35,143 nt of DNA from an uncultured Mucilaginibacter sp. (GCF_946481715.1 NZ_CAMLOV010000041.1:1-35143); one strand, 5' to 3'. Counted from the first letter of the stretch, positions 16,795 through 27,382 are shown. Numbers and translations are program-made. Notes: a model not told the origin generated them from the letters alone.

Positions 16795-17105
16795 TTTTCA
16801 ATTCCCTCCTTGGGGAGGGGCGGAGTGGATTGCGGGCAAAGGCAGGGAGGGGTTTAGCCGCAATGCTATACGGATTTGCAACTTTCAATCCCGTTATAAC
16901 CACCCGCATTAGGGCGATGCCTACGGCCCGGGCTTTCCGCTACAACTCCTCATTCCGTCCCACTGATAGAAGTGGGGGCTGCATTCCGGGGTTTTCACTG
17001 CAATCCCTATCGCTGATTGTCTGAACCCGAATTTCAAGGAATTTATAGAAATGTACAGAATGGGTGCGCTGCATCCGTTAAAAGCTAACCCTGTCACCCC
17101 TGTGC
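16795..17105. repeat. Intergenic structured sequence, likely a dispersed repeat
   Basis: This ~410-base gap between the phosphoesterase gene and msrA holds no convincing ORF. It begins with a TCCCTCCTTGGGGAGGGG hairpin-like motif. Then come GC-rich segments with TTTCCGCTACAACTCCTC, CACTGATAGAAGTGGGGGCT and GGTTTTCACTGCAATCCCT, and finally TCTGAACCCGAATTTCAAGG. From memory these phrases recur between genes of Sphingobacteriaceae genomes, but I could not search. A TATCTTTA near-consensus -7 box at 17141-17148 may serve msrA. Confidence 0.4.
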
Positions 17106-17202
17106 AATAACCCATTCTCCCTCTGCCCGCTCATCATAATTATCTTTAACTTCGGGCAACAAACAATTTATCGGTTCTCCGATTTTATTTATAAAAACGA
17201 AT

Positions 17203-17694
17203 ATGAATACTGAAAAAGCCATATTGGCCGGCGGCTGCTTTTGGGGCGTAGAAGAACTCATCAGGCAACAGCCGGGCGTTATTAAAACCGTTGTAGGTTA
17301 TACCGGCGGCGATGTACCCAACGCCACTTACCGCAACCATGGTACCCATGCAGAAGGGATAGAAGTTATTTTCGACCCATCTGTGATATCCTACCGTAAA
17401 CTGTTGGAATATTTCTTCCAGATACATAACCCTACCACCCGCAACAGGCAGGGGAACGATGTGGGCATGTCTTACCGCTCTGCTATTTTTTATTTGGACG
17501 AGGCGCAGCACGAAACTGCTAATCAGCTTATAGCCGAAATGGATGCCTCGGGCATTTGGCCCGGCAAAATTGTTACTGAAGTGGTACCCGCAGGCAATTT
17601 TTGGAACGCCGAAGCCGAACACCAGGACTACCTGCAAAAAAACCCATACGGCTACACCTGCCACTTCGAACGGCCGGAATGGACGCTGGGGTAA
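17203..17694 (+). CDS. msrA: Peptide methionine sulfoxide reductase A
   Basis: A 163-residue enzyme reducing methionine-S-sulfoxide in proteins. The catalytic motif GGCFWG (Cys12) is at the N-terminus as in all MsrA. The supporting residues are present: [25 protein letters not shown] (the family's G-x-T-x-H-A-E stretch), [14 protein letters not shown] and a conserved [16 protein letters not shown] near the end. Only one other cysteine (Cys153, in YGYTCHF) remains to resolve the sulfenate, so the protein has a two-cysteine layout. The start at 17203 puts Cys12 at the usual distance. RpiA follows 48 bases downstream. Confidence 0.96.
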   Translation: MNTEKAILAGGCFWGVEELIRQQPGVIKTVVGYTGGDVPNATYRNHGTHAEGIEVIFDPSVISYRKLLEYFFQIHNPTTRNRQGNDVGMSYRSAIFYLDEAQHETANQLIAEMDASGIWPGKIVTEVVPAGNFWNAEAEHQDYLQKNPYGYTCHFERPEWTLG

Positions 17695-17742
17695 TGGTAA
17701 CCGGCTCCAAACTGCAAATTGATTTAACGTATCTTAGCATCC

Positions 17743-18432
17743 ATGGCAGACTATAAATTGGAAGCAGCTAAAGCGGCGCTAAGTTTAATAAAACCCAATC
17801 AAACTATTGGTTTGGGGGCGGGCAGTACTATAGCACATTTGGTAAATTTACTGGCTGCCAAACCTGCGCTTGCAGCCACGCTTAATTTTACATCATCGTC
17901 CTTTAAAACCACGCAGCTGTTAAGCACCCATGGTTTGCGCATACAGCAGCCCGCCCTGCTCAATAAACTGGATATTTACTTTGATGGCTGCGACCAGTTC
18001 GACGCAGAACTGAACGCGCTGAAGAGTGGTGGCGGTATCCATACTACCGAAAAGGCGCTGGCATCGATGGCGGATGAATTTGTACTGCTGGGCGATGAAG
18101 GTAAATTTGCAAAGCAATTAAATGCTACCTATCCGCTGGTGATCGAGATACTCCCGCAGGCCCTGCAAATTGTGCTTGCAAAGCTGGCGGCCCTATTTCC
18201 ACTTGCTACTATTACCCAGCGGATAAGCACTCAAAAAGACGGTGCCCTTATTTCCGACAACGGCAATATGCTGGTGGATGTATATTTTACCGAATTGCCC
18301 AACCCGAAGGAACTTAATATACAGGTTAAAATGTTCCCCGGTGTGGTAGAGCACTCTTTATTTTATCAACTGGCAACCAAAGCGATAATAGCAGGCGCGG
18401 ATGGCGTTAAAACTATTTTGCCTCGGCGGTAA
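17743..18432 (+). CDS. rpiA: Ribose-5-phosphate isomerase A
   Basis: A 229-residue enzyme interconverting ribose-5-phosphate and ribulose-5-phosphate in the pentose phosphate pathway. The phosphate loop GLGAGSTIAHLV (23-34), the catalytic region FDGCDQFDAELNALKSGGGIHTTEK and LGDEGKFAKQL are visible. Asp81, Asp84, Lys94 and Glu103 fall at the same numbers as the E. coli catalytic residues. The usual DGADE is changed to DGCDQ, so the sequence is somewhat divergent but complete. It ends 138 bases before the convergent LLM gene; a 7-bp hairpin TGCCGAA / TTCGGCA (18481-18499) lies between, without a T-run. Confidence 0.93.
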   Translation: MADYKLEAAKAALSLIKPNQTIGLGAGSTIAHLVNLLAAKPALAATLNFTSSSFKTTQLLSTHGLRIQQPALLNKLDIYFDGCDQFDAELNALKSGGGIHTTEKALASMADEFVLLGDEGKFAKQLNATYPLVIEILPQALQIVLAKLAALFPLATITQRISTQKDGALISDNGNMLVDVYFTELPNPKELNIQVKMFPGVVEHSLFYQLATKAIIAGADGVKTILPRR

Positions 18433-18570
18433 TACAGTGTGTGCCCATAACAATTAAGAAAACTTAAAACAACCACGCCTTGCCGAATTTATTTCGGCAT
18501 CCCACACGCAAAGGCAGCGGCGTATAAGGTGGTTACGCATCCGGGCAATCCGTCAAGACAACCATTACAT

Positions 18571-19590
18571 TTATCCATTATTCACCAGCGGGATCACTTT
18601 TTCGCCAATCAATTCTATCGACCGCATTAACTGCACATGTGTAAGCCCGGCGTTATCCATCTGGAATGTAAAGCGGTCTACACCACCGAGGGCTTCACTA
18701 TGGCGGATCAATTTTTCTGCAACCTGCTCCGGGCCACCCACTACTAAAACACCTTGCGGGCCAACCAACTGGTCAAACTGTGTACGGGTAACGGGCGGCC
18801 AGCCACGTTCGCGGCCAAGTTTGGTCCATAGTTCGGCATAACCGGGGTAATATTCGCTTAGGGCATGTTCGCCGGTTTCGGCTACGTATCCAGGGGAATG
18901 TAAACCTACCTTTAGTTGTTCGGGCGTAAAACCGGCGCGGGCGCCGGCCTCGCGGTAAAGGTCAACCAGCGGGCGAAAACGGGATGTGTTACCACCTATA
19001 ATAGCCACCATTAAGGGCAAACCCAGCGTACCCGCCCTTGCAAAAGATTCGGGCGTGCCACCTACGCCAAGCCAAATTGGCATTTTATCCTGCAGCGGCC
19101 GCGGATAAACCGGCAGCCCAGGTATAGCAGCCCGGAACTTGCCCGACCAGTTTATAAATTCATTATCGCGTATTTGCAGCAGCAGGTCCAGTTTCTCGCG
19201 AAACAAGGCATCGTAATCGTTAAGCTCAAAGCCAAACAGCGGATAGGCTTCCACCGAGGAGCCGCGGCCAACTACCATTTCGGCCCGGCCTTTAGATATC
19301 AGATCCAGTGTTGCAAACTGCTGGAAAACACGTACGGGGTCGGCCGCGCTTAGTACGGTTACCGCGCTGGTAAGCCTGATGCGGCTGGTGAGTGCCGCGG
19401 CGGCAGCCAGGATTACTGCCGTTGCGGCATCAAGAAATTCTTTTTTATGATGCTCGCCAATGCCGAACACATCAAGCCCTGCCTGGTCGGCACGTACTAT
19501 GCGTTCCAATAGCTGTTCCATGGCATCGGCGCTGCTGAGCGTACTGGTACCATACATGGCCGAAGCAAAACTATCTATCCCAATTTCCAT
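18571..19590 (-). CDS. LLM-class flavin-dependent oxidoreductase
   Basis: A 339-residue luciferase-like (F420/FMN TIM-barrel) oxidoreductase. Seen: MEIGIDSFASAMYG at the N-terminus, the substrate/flavin strand VFGIGEHHKKEFLD, RIRLTSAVTVLSAADPVRVFQQFATLD, GRAEMVVGRGSSVEAYPLFG, and KMPIWLGVGGTPESFARAG, all characteristic of the LLM family (COG2141). The physiological substrate is unknown. I prefer ATG 19590, which starts with MEIGIDSFAS as homologues do, over the longer ORF beginning 24 bases earlier. Confidence 0.88.
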   Translation of the reverse strand: MEIGIDSFASAMYGTSTLSSADAMEQLLERIVRADQAGLDVFGIGEHHKKEFLDAATAVILAAAAALTSRIRLTSAVTVLSAADPVRVFQQFATLDLISKGRAEMVVGRGSSVEAYPLFGFELNDYDALFREKLDLLLQIRDNEFINWSGKFRAAIPGLPVYPRPLQDKMPIWLGVGGTPESFARAGTLGLPLMVAIIGGNTSRFRPLVDLYREAGARAGFTPEQLKVGLHSPGYVAETGEHALSEYYPGYAELWTKLGRERGWPPVTRTQFDQLVGPQGVLVVGGPEQVAEKLIRHSEALGGVDRFTFQMDNAGLTHVQLMRSIELIGEKVIPLVNNG

Positions 19591-19664
19591 AACGCAATAT
19601 GCACAGCATCGCATTACCGCAGGTAATGGTTAGGTCATTTTTTGCGGATTGATATGCCTGATGG

Positions 19665-22600
19665 TTAACTAACCGGCGCCCATTTTTCCAGCATACTTAC
19701 CAGGCCTTCCAATTTAAATGGCTTGCTTATATAATCGTCCATGCCGGCATCCATACAAATCTTCAGGTCGGCAGGCAGCGCGTTGGCTGTCATAGCTATA
19801 ATAGCCGGCCGGTTTGGGAAACGTTTTTTTATTATTTGCGTGGCTTCCAACCCGTCCATTTTTGGCATTTGTACATCCATTAAAATAATGTCGAATTCTT
19901 TTTTATTCACCAAATCCAAAGCTTCCAGGCCATCTGCAGCCAGGTCAACCTCATACCCCAGTTTGCTCAAAACTTTCATGATCAATTTCTGGTTCATTTG
20001 GTTGTCTTCGGCTACCAAAATATTTAAGGGGTACATTTCCGAAAAATTCTCCGGCAACGCCCGTTTCAGCGTGTCGGGTTGTTGCTGTTCGCCAACTGCC
20101 GAATTTACCTGCCTGCTAAGTTCCTTTACAATGTGTTTAAATAAAATATGTTGCTTTGCCGGCTTGGTTAATATGGAGCAGAAAAGGGTTGGATGATCCT
20201 TATGCAAAATGTAGTTTACCGAACTTAACAGCATAATTGGCAATTCGGGGTATTTGCTGCGGATTATGGTTGCCAGTTGTATACCATCCATCGATGGCAT
20301 TTGCATATCGGTAATTACCAACTTAAAATCATTCGCCTCTGATAAGGCTTTAAGTGCCTCTTCGCCCGATTTTACAATCACCGGGTTCAACTTCCATTGT
20401 TCCAGTTGGCCCTTTAAAATCCGGCAATTGGTGTCGTTATCATCAACAGCCAAAATTTTAAAATTAGCAAAACCATTCATGTCGTAATTTTCGTGGGCTG
20501 GTTCCAACAGCATGCTTTTTTGCGAATGGATAGAGAAGCGGAACGTACTGCCCTTGCCAATTTCGCTTTCTACGCTAATTTGGCCACCCATTAGCCTCAC
20601 CAGTTGCTCGCTTATAACCAGGCCAAGGCCAGTGCCGCCATACTGCCGGGTTGTTGAAGAATCTACCTGCGAAAATGCTTTGAACAAGCGGTGCAGCTTA
20701 TCGGCAGGGATACCGATGCCGGTGTCCTTTATATCGAAACCCAGTTCGATTTGATTATTATCCGAAATGCTTATTAAGCGCACGTTCACAAAAATTTCTC
20801 CCTTCTTTGTAAACTTAATAGCGTTGCTTATTAAATTAATGAGCACCTGCCTCAGCCTTAAACTATCCCCGATTATCTGGGCAGGCACATCGTATCCTAT
20901 GTGGTAAACCAAATCGAGCTTTAGATCGGCCGCTTTTATTGTAAATACATCAAAAACTTCTTCAATACAGGTACGCAAGCTAAAGTCCTTTTCTTCCAGC
21001 TCCATATTACCCGATTCTATTTTAGAGAAATCTAAAATATCGTTGATCACCGCCAGCAGGTCTTCTCCGCAGGTTTGTATAGATTCGGTAAAGGCCCGCT
21101 GCTCGTTATCCAAAGGGGTTTCGCCAAGCAGGGCTGCCATGCCAATCACCCCATTCATTGGCGTCCGTATCTCATGGCTCATGGTAGCTAAAAATATACT
21201 TTTAGCCCGGTTAGCTTCCTCGGCCTCCAGAGCCAATTTCTTTTCAACTTCTATGGCGCGTGCCAATTGCGCGGTACGTTCTTTAACCTGGCGCTCCAGT
21301 TCGGTTTTCTGTTTTTTAATAGTATGCGTGCGTATAAAGTAAAACGCCGGCCCGCTAAAAACAAATAGTAAACCTGCCACTAATTTAAACCACCAGGTAA
21401 GCCAAAAAGGTGGCTTGATATAAATGGCGATAGAAGTGCCCTTATTGTTCCATTTGCCATCGTTATTTGATGCTATTACCCTAAAAGTATATGTCCCGGG
21501 GTCCAGGTTGGTATAGGTGGCTGTTCGCTTGGCGCCAACATAGTTCCAGTCTTTATCAAAGTTTTCCAGCTTGTAGGCGTACTTGTTTTTTTCGGGGAAG
21601 GTATAATTAAGGGCTGCAAACTCAAACGTAAATACCGAATGCTTGTAGGATAGGTTTAAAGTGCTTGTTTCACTGATGTCTTTCTGCAGTGGCGATTTTT
21701 CGCCGCCGGCAACAACCGTTTTGTTAAATATCTCAAAATTGGTAACATACACAGGTGGAATAAAGCTATTGTCTTTTAAACTATCGGGATAAAAGGAACT
21801 GAAACCGTTTACGCCGCCAAAAAACATCTCGCCATCCTCCGTTTGAAAACTGGAATGCCCTTTAAACTCATCTCCCTGCAACCCGTCGGAAACACCGTAG
21901 TTCCTGGTTGCTTTGGTTTTAGGGTCGAACCGGCATAGCCCCTTGTTGGTGCTAAGCCATAAATTACCTCTACGGTCTTTTAAAATGTTATAAATCGTAT
22001 TGTTGGGCAAGCCATCGTTTTCGGTGTATGCGGTAAACGTTTGGGTGCGCCTGTTTAAATAGTTTAGCCCGCCGCCGTTGGTGCCTATCCACATATCTCC
22101 GTTGCCCGCCTCGGCAATAGCTTCTACAGTGTTGGTTGATAGGCTGTGCTTATTTCCTTCATCATGTTTATAATGCGTAAAACGGCCGCTTTTAATATCC
22201 AGCATATCCAGCCCGCTATCGGTACCCACCCATATATTGCCTTGCTTATCCTCAAATATAATATTGCTGATATCGCTTGCTATGCTGTTGCCATCTCCGG
22301 GTTTATTGCGGTAGTGTGAAAAAACACCTGTTTTAACATTGTAATGATTAAGCCCCCCTTTCCAGGTACCTATCCATATACTGCCATCGCGGGCTTTACA
22401 CAAATTATTAACATCCGACAGGGAGAGGCTGTTAGGGTTGTTTGCCTGCGGCATGTGATGCTTAAAAATGCCCGTTCTTTTATCGAACAGGTCGAACCCG
22501 CCAATATGGTACCCCAGCGCCATCAGGTTTTCATCTATTTGCACAATGGCCATTATGTAATCGTTGCTTACAGAACGGGCGCTGTTACTATTTTGGCGGT

Positions 22601-23798
22601 AATGCACAAAGGTTTTTGTTTTCCGGTTGAATAAATTAAGGCCGCCGCCATCGGTGCCTATCCAAATATTATCGCCGTTGCCGTCTCCCGATATGGATAG
22701 CACGTTGTTATTTGATAAACTATTGGGATTGTTTGGGATTTGGCTGTAGGTGCTGAATTTATTGCCAAACCGGGGTGAAAAATTTACGCCGCCCGAGTAC
22801 GTACCTATCCACGTATTTCCAACATCATCTTTATACAGGCAATAAACCGAGTTGCTGCTAAGGCTGTATTGGTCGTTCGCATCAAATTTGTAGGCAACAA
22901 ACTTATTGGCGTGGTAATCAAATACGTTAAGCCCGCCGTTCTCGGTCCCTACCCATAATTTTCCGTCGCTGCTTTCCAGCATCGAAAGAATATCATTGTG
23001 GCTGATACTGTTGGGGTTATTGGGGTTGTGCTTAAAATTTGTAAACGAATTGTTTTTGGGGTTATACAACGCCAGCCCGGCGCCATGCGTGCCGGCCCAA
23101 ATATTGCCTTTGCTATCTCTATAAACAGCCTTTACCCAACTGGCGCCAATACTGTTTTTATTTGCCGGATCGTGTGCGTAGCGGATAAATTGACCATTTT
23201 GCGGGTTAAATTGATACAAACCATTATCCGTTGCTATCCAAAGCAGGCCATTATTATCCTGGGTAACCTGGTATATAAAATCGTCGGCTAAACGGTGTGT
23301 ACTTTCACTGGTATGCGTAAATTTCTTAAATGTACCGTTTGCCGCATTAAACAAATACAGCCCCATACTGGTGCCCAGCCATATCCTTTTTTGCGCATCC
23401 AAAAAAACAGACTTAACCGAAAATGCTAAATTGTTGTTTGGGTAATGGATAAATGTATTGGTTGCGCGGTCGAACCGGTCGAGCCCGCTTTCTGTCCCTA
23501 TCCATAAATTACCGGCACCATCTTCTGTAATAGCTAAAACATAATTATCAATAATGGTGGTTTTATTATTTTGGTTGTGTTTGTAATGGGTAAACTTATA
23601 ACCATCATACTTATCCAAACCATCCTCTGTGCCAAACCACATAAAGCCCTTGCTGTCTTTCAAAATGGCGCTTACGTGGCTTTGCGATAGCCCCTGGTTT
23701 GTAGTTAGCCGTTTTAACTGCATGCCTTGCCCGTATGCACAAAATAAGCCGCTGGGCACCAGGTACAAACACAAGGCTGAAAGAAATATGCGCATCAT
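19665..23798 (-). CDS. Hybrid two-component sensor kinase with periplasmic propeller
   Basis: A 1377-residue protein: signal peptide (1-23), about a dozen two-component-regulator propeller (Reg_prop) blades such as [20 protein letters not shown] up to roughly residue 720, a Y_Y_Y domain ([19 protein letters not shown]), one membrane helix at about 795-822, a coiled linker, HisKA with [11 protein letters not shown] (phospho-His875), HATPase_c ([26 protein letters not shown]), then two receiver domains with phospho-acceptor Asp1164 and Asp1308. These architectures sense periplasmic ligands, often glycans. Unlike the classical Bacteroides regulators it lacks an AraC-type HTH and any Hpt domain, so output must pass to separate proteins. 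No cognate PUL or effector gene lies beside it. Confidence 0.95.
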   Translation of the reverse strand: MMRIFLSALCLYLVPSGLFCAYGQGMQLKRLTTNQGLSQSHVSAILKDSKGFMWFGTEDGLDKYDGYKFTHYKHNQNNKTTIIDNYVLAITEDGAGNLWIGTESGLDRFDRATNTFIHYPNNNLAFSVKSVFLDAQKRIWLGTSMGLYLFNAANGTFKKFTHTSESTHRLADDFIYQVTQDNNGLLWIATDNGLYQFNPQNGQFIRYAHDPANKNSIGASWVKAVYRDSKGNIWAGTHGAGLALYNPKNNSFTNFKHNPNNPNSISHNDILSMLESSDGKLWVGTENGGLNVFDYHANKFVAYKFDANDQYSLSSNSVYCLYKDDVGNTWIGTYSGGVNFSPRFGNKFSTYSQIPNNPNSLSNNNVLSISGDGNGDNIWIGTDGGGLNLFNRKTKTFVHYRQNSNSARSVSNDYIMAIVQIDENLMALGYHIGGFDLFDKRTGIFKHHMPQANNPNSLSLSDVNNLCKARDGSIWIGTWKGGLNHYNVKTGVFSHYRNKPGDGNSIASDISNIIFEDKQGNIWVGTDSGLDMLDIKSGRFTHYKHDEGNKHSLSTNTVEAIAEAGNGDMWIGTNGGGLNYLNRRTQTFTAYTENDGLPNNTIYNILKDRRGNLWLSTNKGLCRFDPKTKATRNYGVSDGLQGDEFKGHSSFQTEDGEMFFGGVNGFSSFYPDSLKDNSFIPPVYVTNFEIFNKTVVAGGEKSPLQKDISETSTLNLSYKHSVFTFEFAALNYTFPEKNKYAYKLENFDKDWNYVGAKRTATYTNLDPGTYTFRVIASNNDGKWNNKGTSIAIYIKPPFWLTWWFKLVAGLLFVFSGPAFYFIRTHTIKKQKTELERQVKERTAQLARAIEVEKKLALEAEEANRAKSIFLATMSHEIRTPMNGVIGMAALLGETPLDNEQRAFTESIQTCGEDLLAVINDILDFSKIESGNMELEEKDFSLRTCIEEVFDVFTIKAADLKLDLVYHIGYDVPAQIIGDSLRLRQVLINLISNAIKFTKKGEIFVNVRLISISDNNQIELGFDIKDTGIGIPADKLHRLFKAFSQVDSSTTRQYGGTGLGLVISEQLVRLMGGQISVESEIGKGSTFRFSIHSQKSMLLEPAHENYDMNGFANFKILAVDDNDTNCRILKGQLEQWKLNPVIVKSGEEALKALSEANDFKLVITDMQMPSMDGIQLATIIRSKYPELPIMLLSSVNYILHKDHPTLFCSILTKPAKQHILFKHIVKELSRQVNSAVGEQQQPDTLKRALPENFSEMYPLNILVAEDNQMNQKLIMKVLSKLGYEVDLAADGLEALDLVNKKEFDIILMDVQMPKMDGLEATQIIKKRFPNRPAIIAMTANALPADLKICMDAGMDDYISKPFKLEGLVSMLEKWAPVS

Positions 23799-24287
23799 TT
23801 TTTAGGGGTATTTGCGTTTTTTGTTATGCTTTTGATAAAAAATATATGATTTGCATCTGCTACAGTTGGTTTATAAACGAAATCAGGGCGATTGGAAACC
23901 ATCTTGGGCAGTTAATTCACCGGTTTCAATGGTTTGATACTAATCGTTTTCGCTGATATAAATAATAAATGAATTATGCCGATAGTACCTTAGTGATAAG
24001 GTATTCTGTGATACGTAAAAAACGGCAAATGGTTTCGTTTCCTGTATAAAACAGCACCGGCCGGCTGTGTTTTTATTTGTACAGGGTGGAGGTGTAGAGG
24101 CCGGTATATTTATATAAAAATGTATAGCAGCTTTTTGCCCAATGCACGGACCGGCAATTTAAATCGCCTTAACCAATAACGGCCGAGCCATAGGCAGGGT
24201 GAATTCAGCAGCGCGGGCGATAATAAATGATTGCGATTTTCTGCGCTGCAGGATTTGCTGAAATGATGCTCGCTTCCTGTAATTATT
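23799..24287. other. 489-base gap without a recognised gene
   Basis: No ORF above about 70 codons has convincing composition, and I see no TAnnTTTG box for the minus-strand kinase, whose promoter must lie here. There are some AT-rich tracts (24095-24125) and short GGCCGAGCC-type words, but no clear hairpin terminator for the upstream minus-strand gene and no RNA gene. Confidence 0.5.
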
Positions 24288-25478
24288 TTACAAATAACTT
24301 AGCCACCATTTGTCTTTATGGGCTTGTTTGTAAGCATCGTAACGTTTGCATAAGGGGTATAAGGCAATCACTATGCCCGCCCAAACCAGGTAAGCAACCG
24401 GTAACGAGAAACCATACCCGGCAAGGTCTTTTGTAAACCAAATGGGTTTGCTTAGTATCCATATTTTCCAATCCTGGCCGGTGGTTAATGCCGATGCTAC
24501 TAACGCGATGGCATGAATGATATATATGTGAATGATATAATAAAACATAGGCACCCTGCCATATACCGAAATTACGTTTACAACAGCCCCTTTTAACCGC
24601 TCGGTAACCGATAGGAACAGGAGCCCCCCGCCCAGGGTTACCAGCAGGTACAAAAACGATGGCGGGTACTTATTTACGTTGATGAACGACAGGAAGGTAA
24701 AGAAAGCATTTTTTTGTACCTCCCATTTTACCGGGTCGCCATATAGGTTGGTGTAACGGAGCAGCACAAACAGGGCTATACATAAACCGCCCGTCAGCAG
24801 TAAATTTTGTTGCCGCTTGCCTCCATCATAACCGGTAGCATACCAGTTACCCAGGCAATAACCAAGGGGCATAATGGCCATCAGCGGAATAATAGGGTAA
24901 CCCACCAAAAAAAGATGGTTATGCCACATAAAAAACCGTTGGTCGTGTACCAATGCCCAGCCGAAGCCCGGTAATGTATTGCCATCTACATGGACACCAT
25001 CCAGCAAATTGTGGCCTGCTATAATTGTGATACAAATACCCAGGATAAGCTTTGTAGGCAACCAAATGAAGCCCGCTAATAATATCATGCTCAGCCCCAG
25101 TGCCCAAATGGTGATAAAGAAGTACATCGGAAACGTGATATTAAAATTCCAGCCCAGGTTTACTACAAACATCTCCAAAAAGATGAGCCATATCCCCCGT
25201 TTCACCAGGAATAACGACAACTCTTTTTTAGATTTCTTTTGCCCTATCAGGAAGGCAGATGTGCCGGCCAGCAGCATAAATATAGGCGCGCAAAAATGGG
25301 TGACCCACCGTGTGAAGAATACAATGCCGCTTGTTTGGGTAAGGTCTAAAGGATCGTGGATAAAAGAGCCTGCGTATAAATAATCCCGTACATGGTCCAG
25401 CGCCATGATGATCATGATAGTACCGCGCAGGAGGTCGATGGATGTTATCCGGTTTTTTAAAATTGTGATGGTGTTCAT
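24288..25478 (-). CDS. DUF1624/heparan-glucosaminide acetyltransferase-like membrane protein
   Basis: A 396-residue protein with about ten membrane helices. The opening RITSIDLLRGTIMIIMALDHVRDYLY is the hallmark of DUF1624 (heparan-alpha-glucosaminide N-acetyltransferase-like) proteins. Conserved loops FTRWVTHFCAPIFMLLAGTSAFL and MFVVNLGWNFN follow, and YIIHIYIIHAIA matches the acyltransferase-type tail helix. It probably modifies an extracytoplasmic sugar with an acyl or acetyl group; the donor and acceptor are unknown. I chose ATG 25478, because the 16 extra residues of the longer frame look non-conserved. A 7-bp inverted repeat TGGACTA / TAGTCCA with 6-base loop (25586-25605) lies in the upstream gap. 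Confidence 0.85.
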   Translation of the reverse strand: MNTITILKNRITSIDLLRGTIMIIMALDHVRDYLYAGSFIHDPLDLTQTSGIVFFTRWVTHFCAPIFMLLAGTSAFLIGQKKSKKELSLFLVKRGIWLIFLEMFVVNLGWNFNITFPMYFFITIWALGLSMILLAGFIWLPTKLILGICITIIAGHNLLDGVHVDGNTLPGFGWALVHDQRFFMWHNHLFLVGYPIIPLMAIMPLGYCLGNWYATGYDGGKRQQNLLLTGGLCIALFVLLRYTNLYGDPVKWEVQKNAFFTFLSFINVNKYPPSFLYLLVTLGGGLLFLSVTERLKGAVVNVISVYGRVPMFYYIIHIYIIHAIALVASALTTGQDWKIWILSKPIWFTKDLAGYGFSLPVAYLVWAGIVIALYPLCKRYDAYKQAHKDKWWLSYL

Positions 25479-25714
25479 TGATGTTTGTAGCTTTAAAAAA
25501 TACCGGCAATTGCGTATCCCCGGCAAATTGCCGCCGCGAATGGCAGCGGGCTGGTTTGTTTTACCGCTTAAAATTATAAGGTTTGTGGACTATTTACATA
25601 GTCCAGTAACAACAAGATGGGTAGTCCAGGTGGGGATTGATGGAAAGGTCTTGGGGGCGTAATGCGGCGGACCTTTTTACTAAAGCTATCTGCAAAATTG
25701 ATCAACTATATGCA

Positions 25715-26182
25715 CTATCTTCTATCCTTTTGTAAGTTTAGTACATGGCTTACCTTTTGGCCATTAACTTTCTGAAAGCCGAGTGTTGTATAAAACTCGC
25801 TTGCTGCGGGATTATCGGTAAACAGGCGTAAAGTATCGAAATGGTGTTTGCCCGCATCTATTATAGTATTCATGAGTACTGTTGCATAGCCTTTTCTACG
25901 ATAAGCATCCCGGATATATAAATGCCTTACCCGGCCAACTTTTAAATCGTGGGTATACGGGTCGCGATTCAGCCCGCCAATGCCCACCAGTTTCGTTTCC
26001 GCAACAAGCCCAAACAACTGCTCGCCATCTCCGGAGAAAGTGTTTTCTCCACTGTTCCATTCATCAATTGCCCGTTGCACAAACAGGTACCCCTGTTGTT
26101 TCGATTCTGCAGCCAAATCATCAATTAATGAAAAGTTCAAAGCATTAAACACGATAAGTTGGGGATCGTTAGCAGGCTGCAT
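25715..26182 (-). CDS. GNAT-family N-acetyltransferase (second)
   Basis: A 155-residue GNAT protein. Motif A is VGRVRHLYIRDAYRRKGYATVLMNTII, with the Arg-Arg-Lys-Gly-Tyr-Ala acetyl-CoA loop, and the C-terminal motif NPAASEFYTTLGFQKV is canonical. The substrate is unknown; no signature of a named acetyltransferase is visible. ATG 26182 is used, not the TTG six bases earlier. A TACATTTG box (26186-26193, minus strand) lies just upstream, so a near-leaderless start is possible. Alternatively it is read through from the membrane protein gene 28 bases upstream. Confidence 0.85.
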   Translation of the reverse strand: MQPANDPQLIVFNALNFSLIDDLAAESKQQGYLFVQRAIDEWNSGENTFSGDGEQLFGLVAETKLVGIGGLNRDPYTHDLKVGRVRHLYIRDAYRRKGYATVLMNTIIDAGKHHFDTLRLFTDNPAASEFYTTLGFQKVNGQKVSHVLNLQKDRR

Positions 26183-26210
26183 AGCCAAATGTAATGCAAA
26201 AAGATAGTAC

Positions 26211-26822
26211 TCACCCGTTAACTTGGCCCGCCAGACCCACTTCCTTCATTTTAAGCAACCTTGTTAACGAAACAATATGGGTAAGGCCCGAAATAGGTAC
26301 ACCGAAAAATGGGATGATGATCAGCGGAAGTTTTGTGAGTAATTCGGTACCTGGCGCGTTACTTAAAGACAGTGTAATACCAGTACCCACTGCCAGCATA
26401 AAATCGAGCATGCCTATAATGTTAAACGCATAAAAGGCCCATTTTTTCCTGCCGGATAGGAATACGCAAATGGCCAGGACCCCCGCGACAAGATCGCCGT
26501 AAGCTGCATTATTTATAAAGGTTTGCGGCAGTTGGCCGGCATAAGCAATAAAGGCCCAGCCCGCAAACAGCCGCCAGGTATGTATCAAGGTAATTGTCGA
26601 CAGGCTTATTTGGTTAAGGTAACGGTTAACAGCGGTATTAAAAAAATACAGTAACACAAGCACAGCCTGAACGGTAACAATACAAAAACCAAAAACTTTG
26701 GAGGATGTATTGTCGAATACGTGGTAATAGCCAAAGAGAAAAGAAGCGGCGCCCCATATTAAAATTACCAAAGCCGCAAGGCGCTCCATGTTTGCAGGTT
26801 TGGTTTGATGAATTGCTACCAT
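26211..26822 (-). CDS. Six-helix membrane protein, probably regulated by the adjacent MarR
   Basis: A 203-residue polytopic protein with about six hydrophobic segments. In the middle, TWRLFAGWAFIAYAGQLPQTFINNAAYGDLVAGVLA is a conserved-looking core (WR-x-F-x-G-x-A-F ... G-D) seen in unnamed bacterial membrane proteins. Loops are short, so a transport or enzymatic role in the membrane is possible, but no family name can be given. It begins 39 bases after the stop of the MarR gene and is likely its co-transcribed target. Confidence 0.65.
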   Translation of the reverse strand: MVAIHQTKPANMERLAALVILIWGAASFLFGYYHVFDNTSSKVFGFCIVTVQAVLVLLYFFNTAVNRYLNQISLSTITLIHTWRLFAGWAFIAYAGQLPQTFINNAAYGDLVAGVLAICVFLSGRKKWAFYAFNIIGMLDFMLAVGTGITLSLSNAPGTELLTKLPLIIIPFFGVPISGLTHIVSLTRLLKMKEVGLAGQVNG

Positions 26823-26861
26823 TTTTTTGTTATTTGTATATACACATATTTTGATAAAAAA

Positions 26862-27320
26862 TTATCGCGTTGTAAACGGCTTCATAGCTTGGGAAATTAC
26901 ATCAATATGGGCGATGCTGAATGTGCCAAGCTGTGCTTCGATTTCGTCGTTGGTTTGCTTCCATACCGGCACCAGGCCTTCCAGCAACTTATGCCCGCCT
27001 GCCGTTAGCTCGAGCATGGTGTGCCGTGCATCGCCCCCCTTAGTTAGTTTGATAAAATCTCTCTCCTTCAACTTATTCAAGTCCCGGCTCATGGTCGAAT
27101 AATCTACAAACAGGAAATCGGCAACATCTTTTTGGTTGATTGTACCCATTTTACCAACCATAAGCAAAATACTTACCTGGCTGCTGCGCAACCCGAATTG
27201 CTTAAAGTGTTTTTCGTAAATATTGGTGCTTATACGTGCCAGCCTCCGCAGCTTGCTATTTACGCAAAGTGCAGGGTTAATATCGTTAATATTAAGAGGT
27301 AGCAATGTTTCTTGAGCCAT
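26862..27320 (-). CDS. MarR-family transcriptional regulator (second)
   Basis: A 152-residue winged-HTH regulator: N-terminal dimer helix (CVNSKLRRLARISTNIYEKHF), HTH (LRSSQVSILLMVGKMGTINQKDVADFLFVDYSTMSRDLNKL) and wing (KGGDARHTMLELT with Asp-Ala-Arg). Its promoter is covered by a 44-bp palindrome starting 8 bases before the ATG, so strong autoregulation is expected. The next gene encodes a six-helix membrane protein; the ligand is unknown. It is unrelated in detail to the first MarR at 10463. Confidence 0.9.
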   Translation of the reverse strand: MAQETLLPLNINDINPALCVNSKLRRLARISTNIYEKHFKQFGLRSSQVSILLMVGKMGTINQKDVADFLFVDYSTMSRDLNKLKERDFIKLTKGGDARHTMLELTAGGHKLLEGLVPVWKQTNDEIEAQLGTFSIAHIDVISQAMKPFTTR

Positions 27321-27324
27321 GTCA

Positions 27325-27372
27325 CAAATTTACTATATAAATAGTTGCATATGCAATTATTTATATAGTAAA
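27325..27372 (-). promoter_or_regulatory. Promoter overlapped by a 44-bp near-perfect palindrome (MarR operator)
   Basis: A dyad centred between 27350 and 27351 has 22-base arms (27329-27350 and 27351-27372) with a single mismatch; the core is TTGCATATGCAA. On the minus strand, TTG (plus 27354-27356), a 21-base spacer and TAAATTTG (plus 27325-27332) form a consensus Bacteroidota promoter inside it, only four bases before the marR ATG (27320). A repressor dimer, or two dimers, here would block RNA polymerase directly. Confidence 0.75.
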
Positions 27373-27382
27373 AAATACAATA

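Noticed and set aside
18481..18499. TGCCGAA / TTCGGCA hairpin after rpiA
   Set aside because: Short and without a T-run, so not convincing as a terminator; kept only as a remark.
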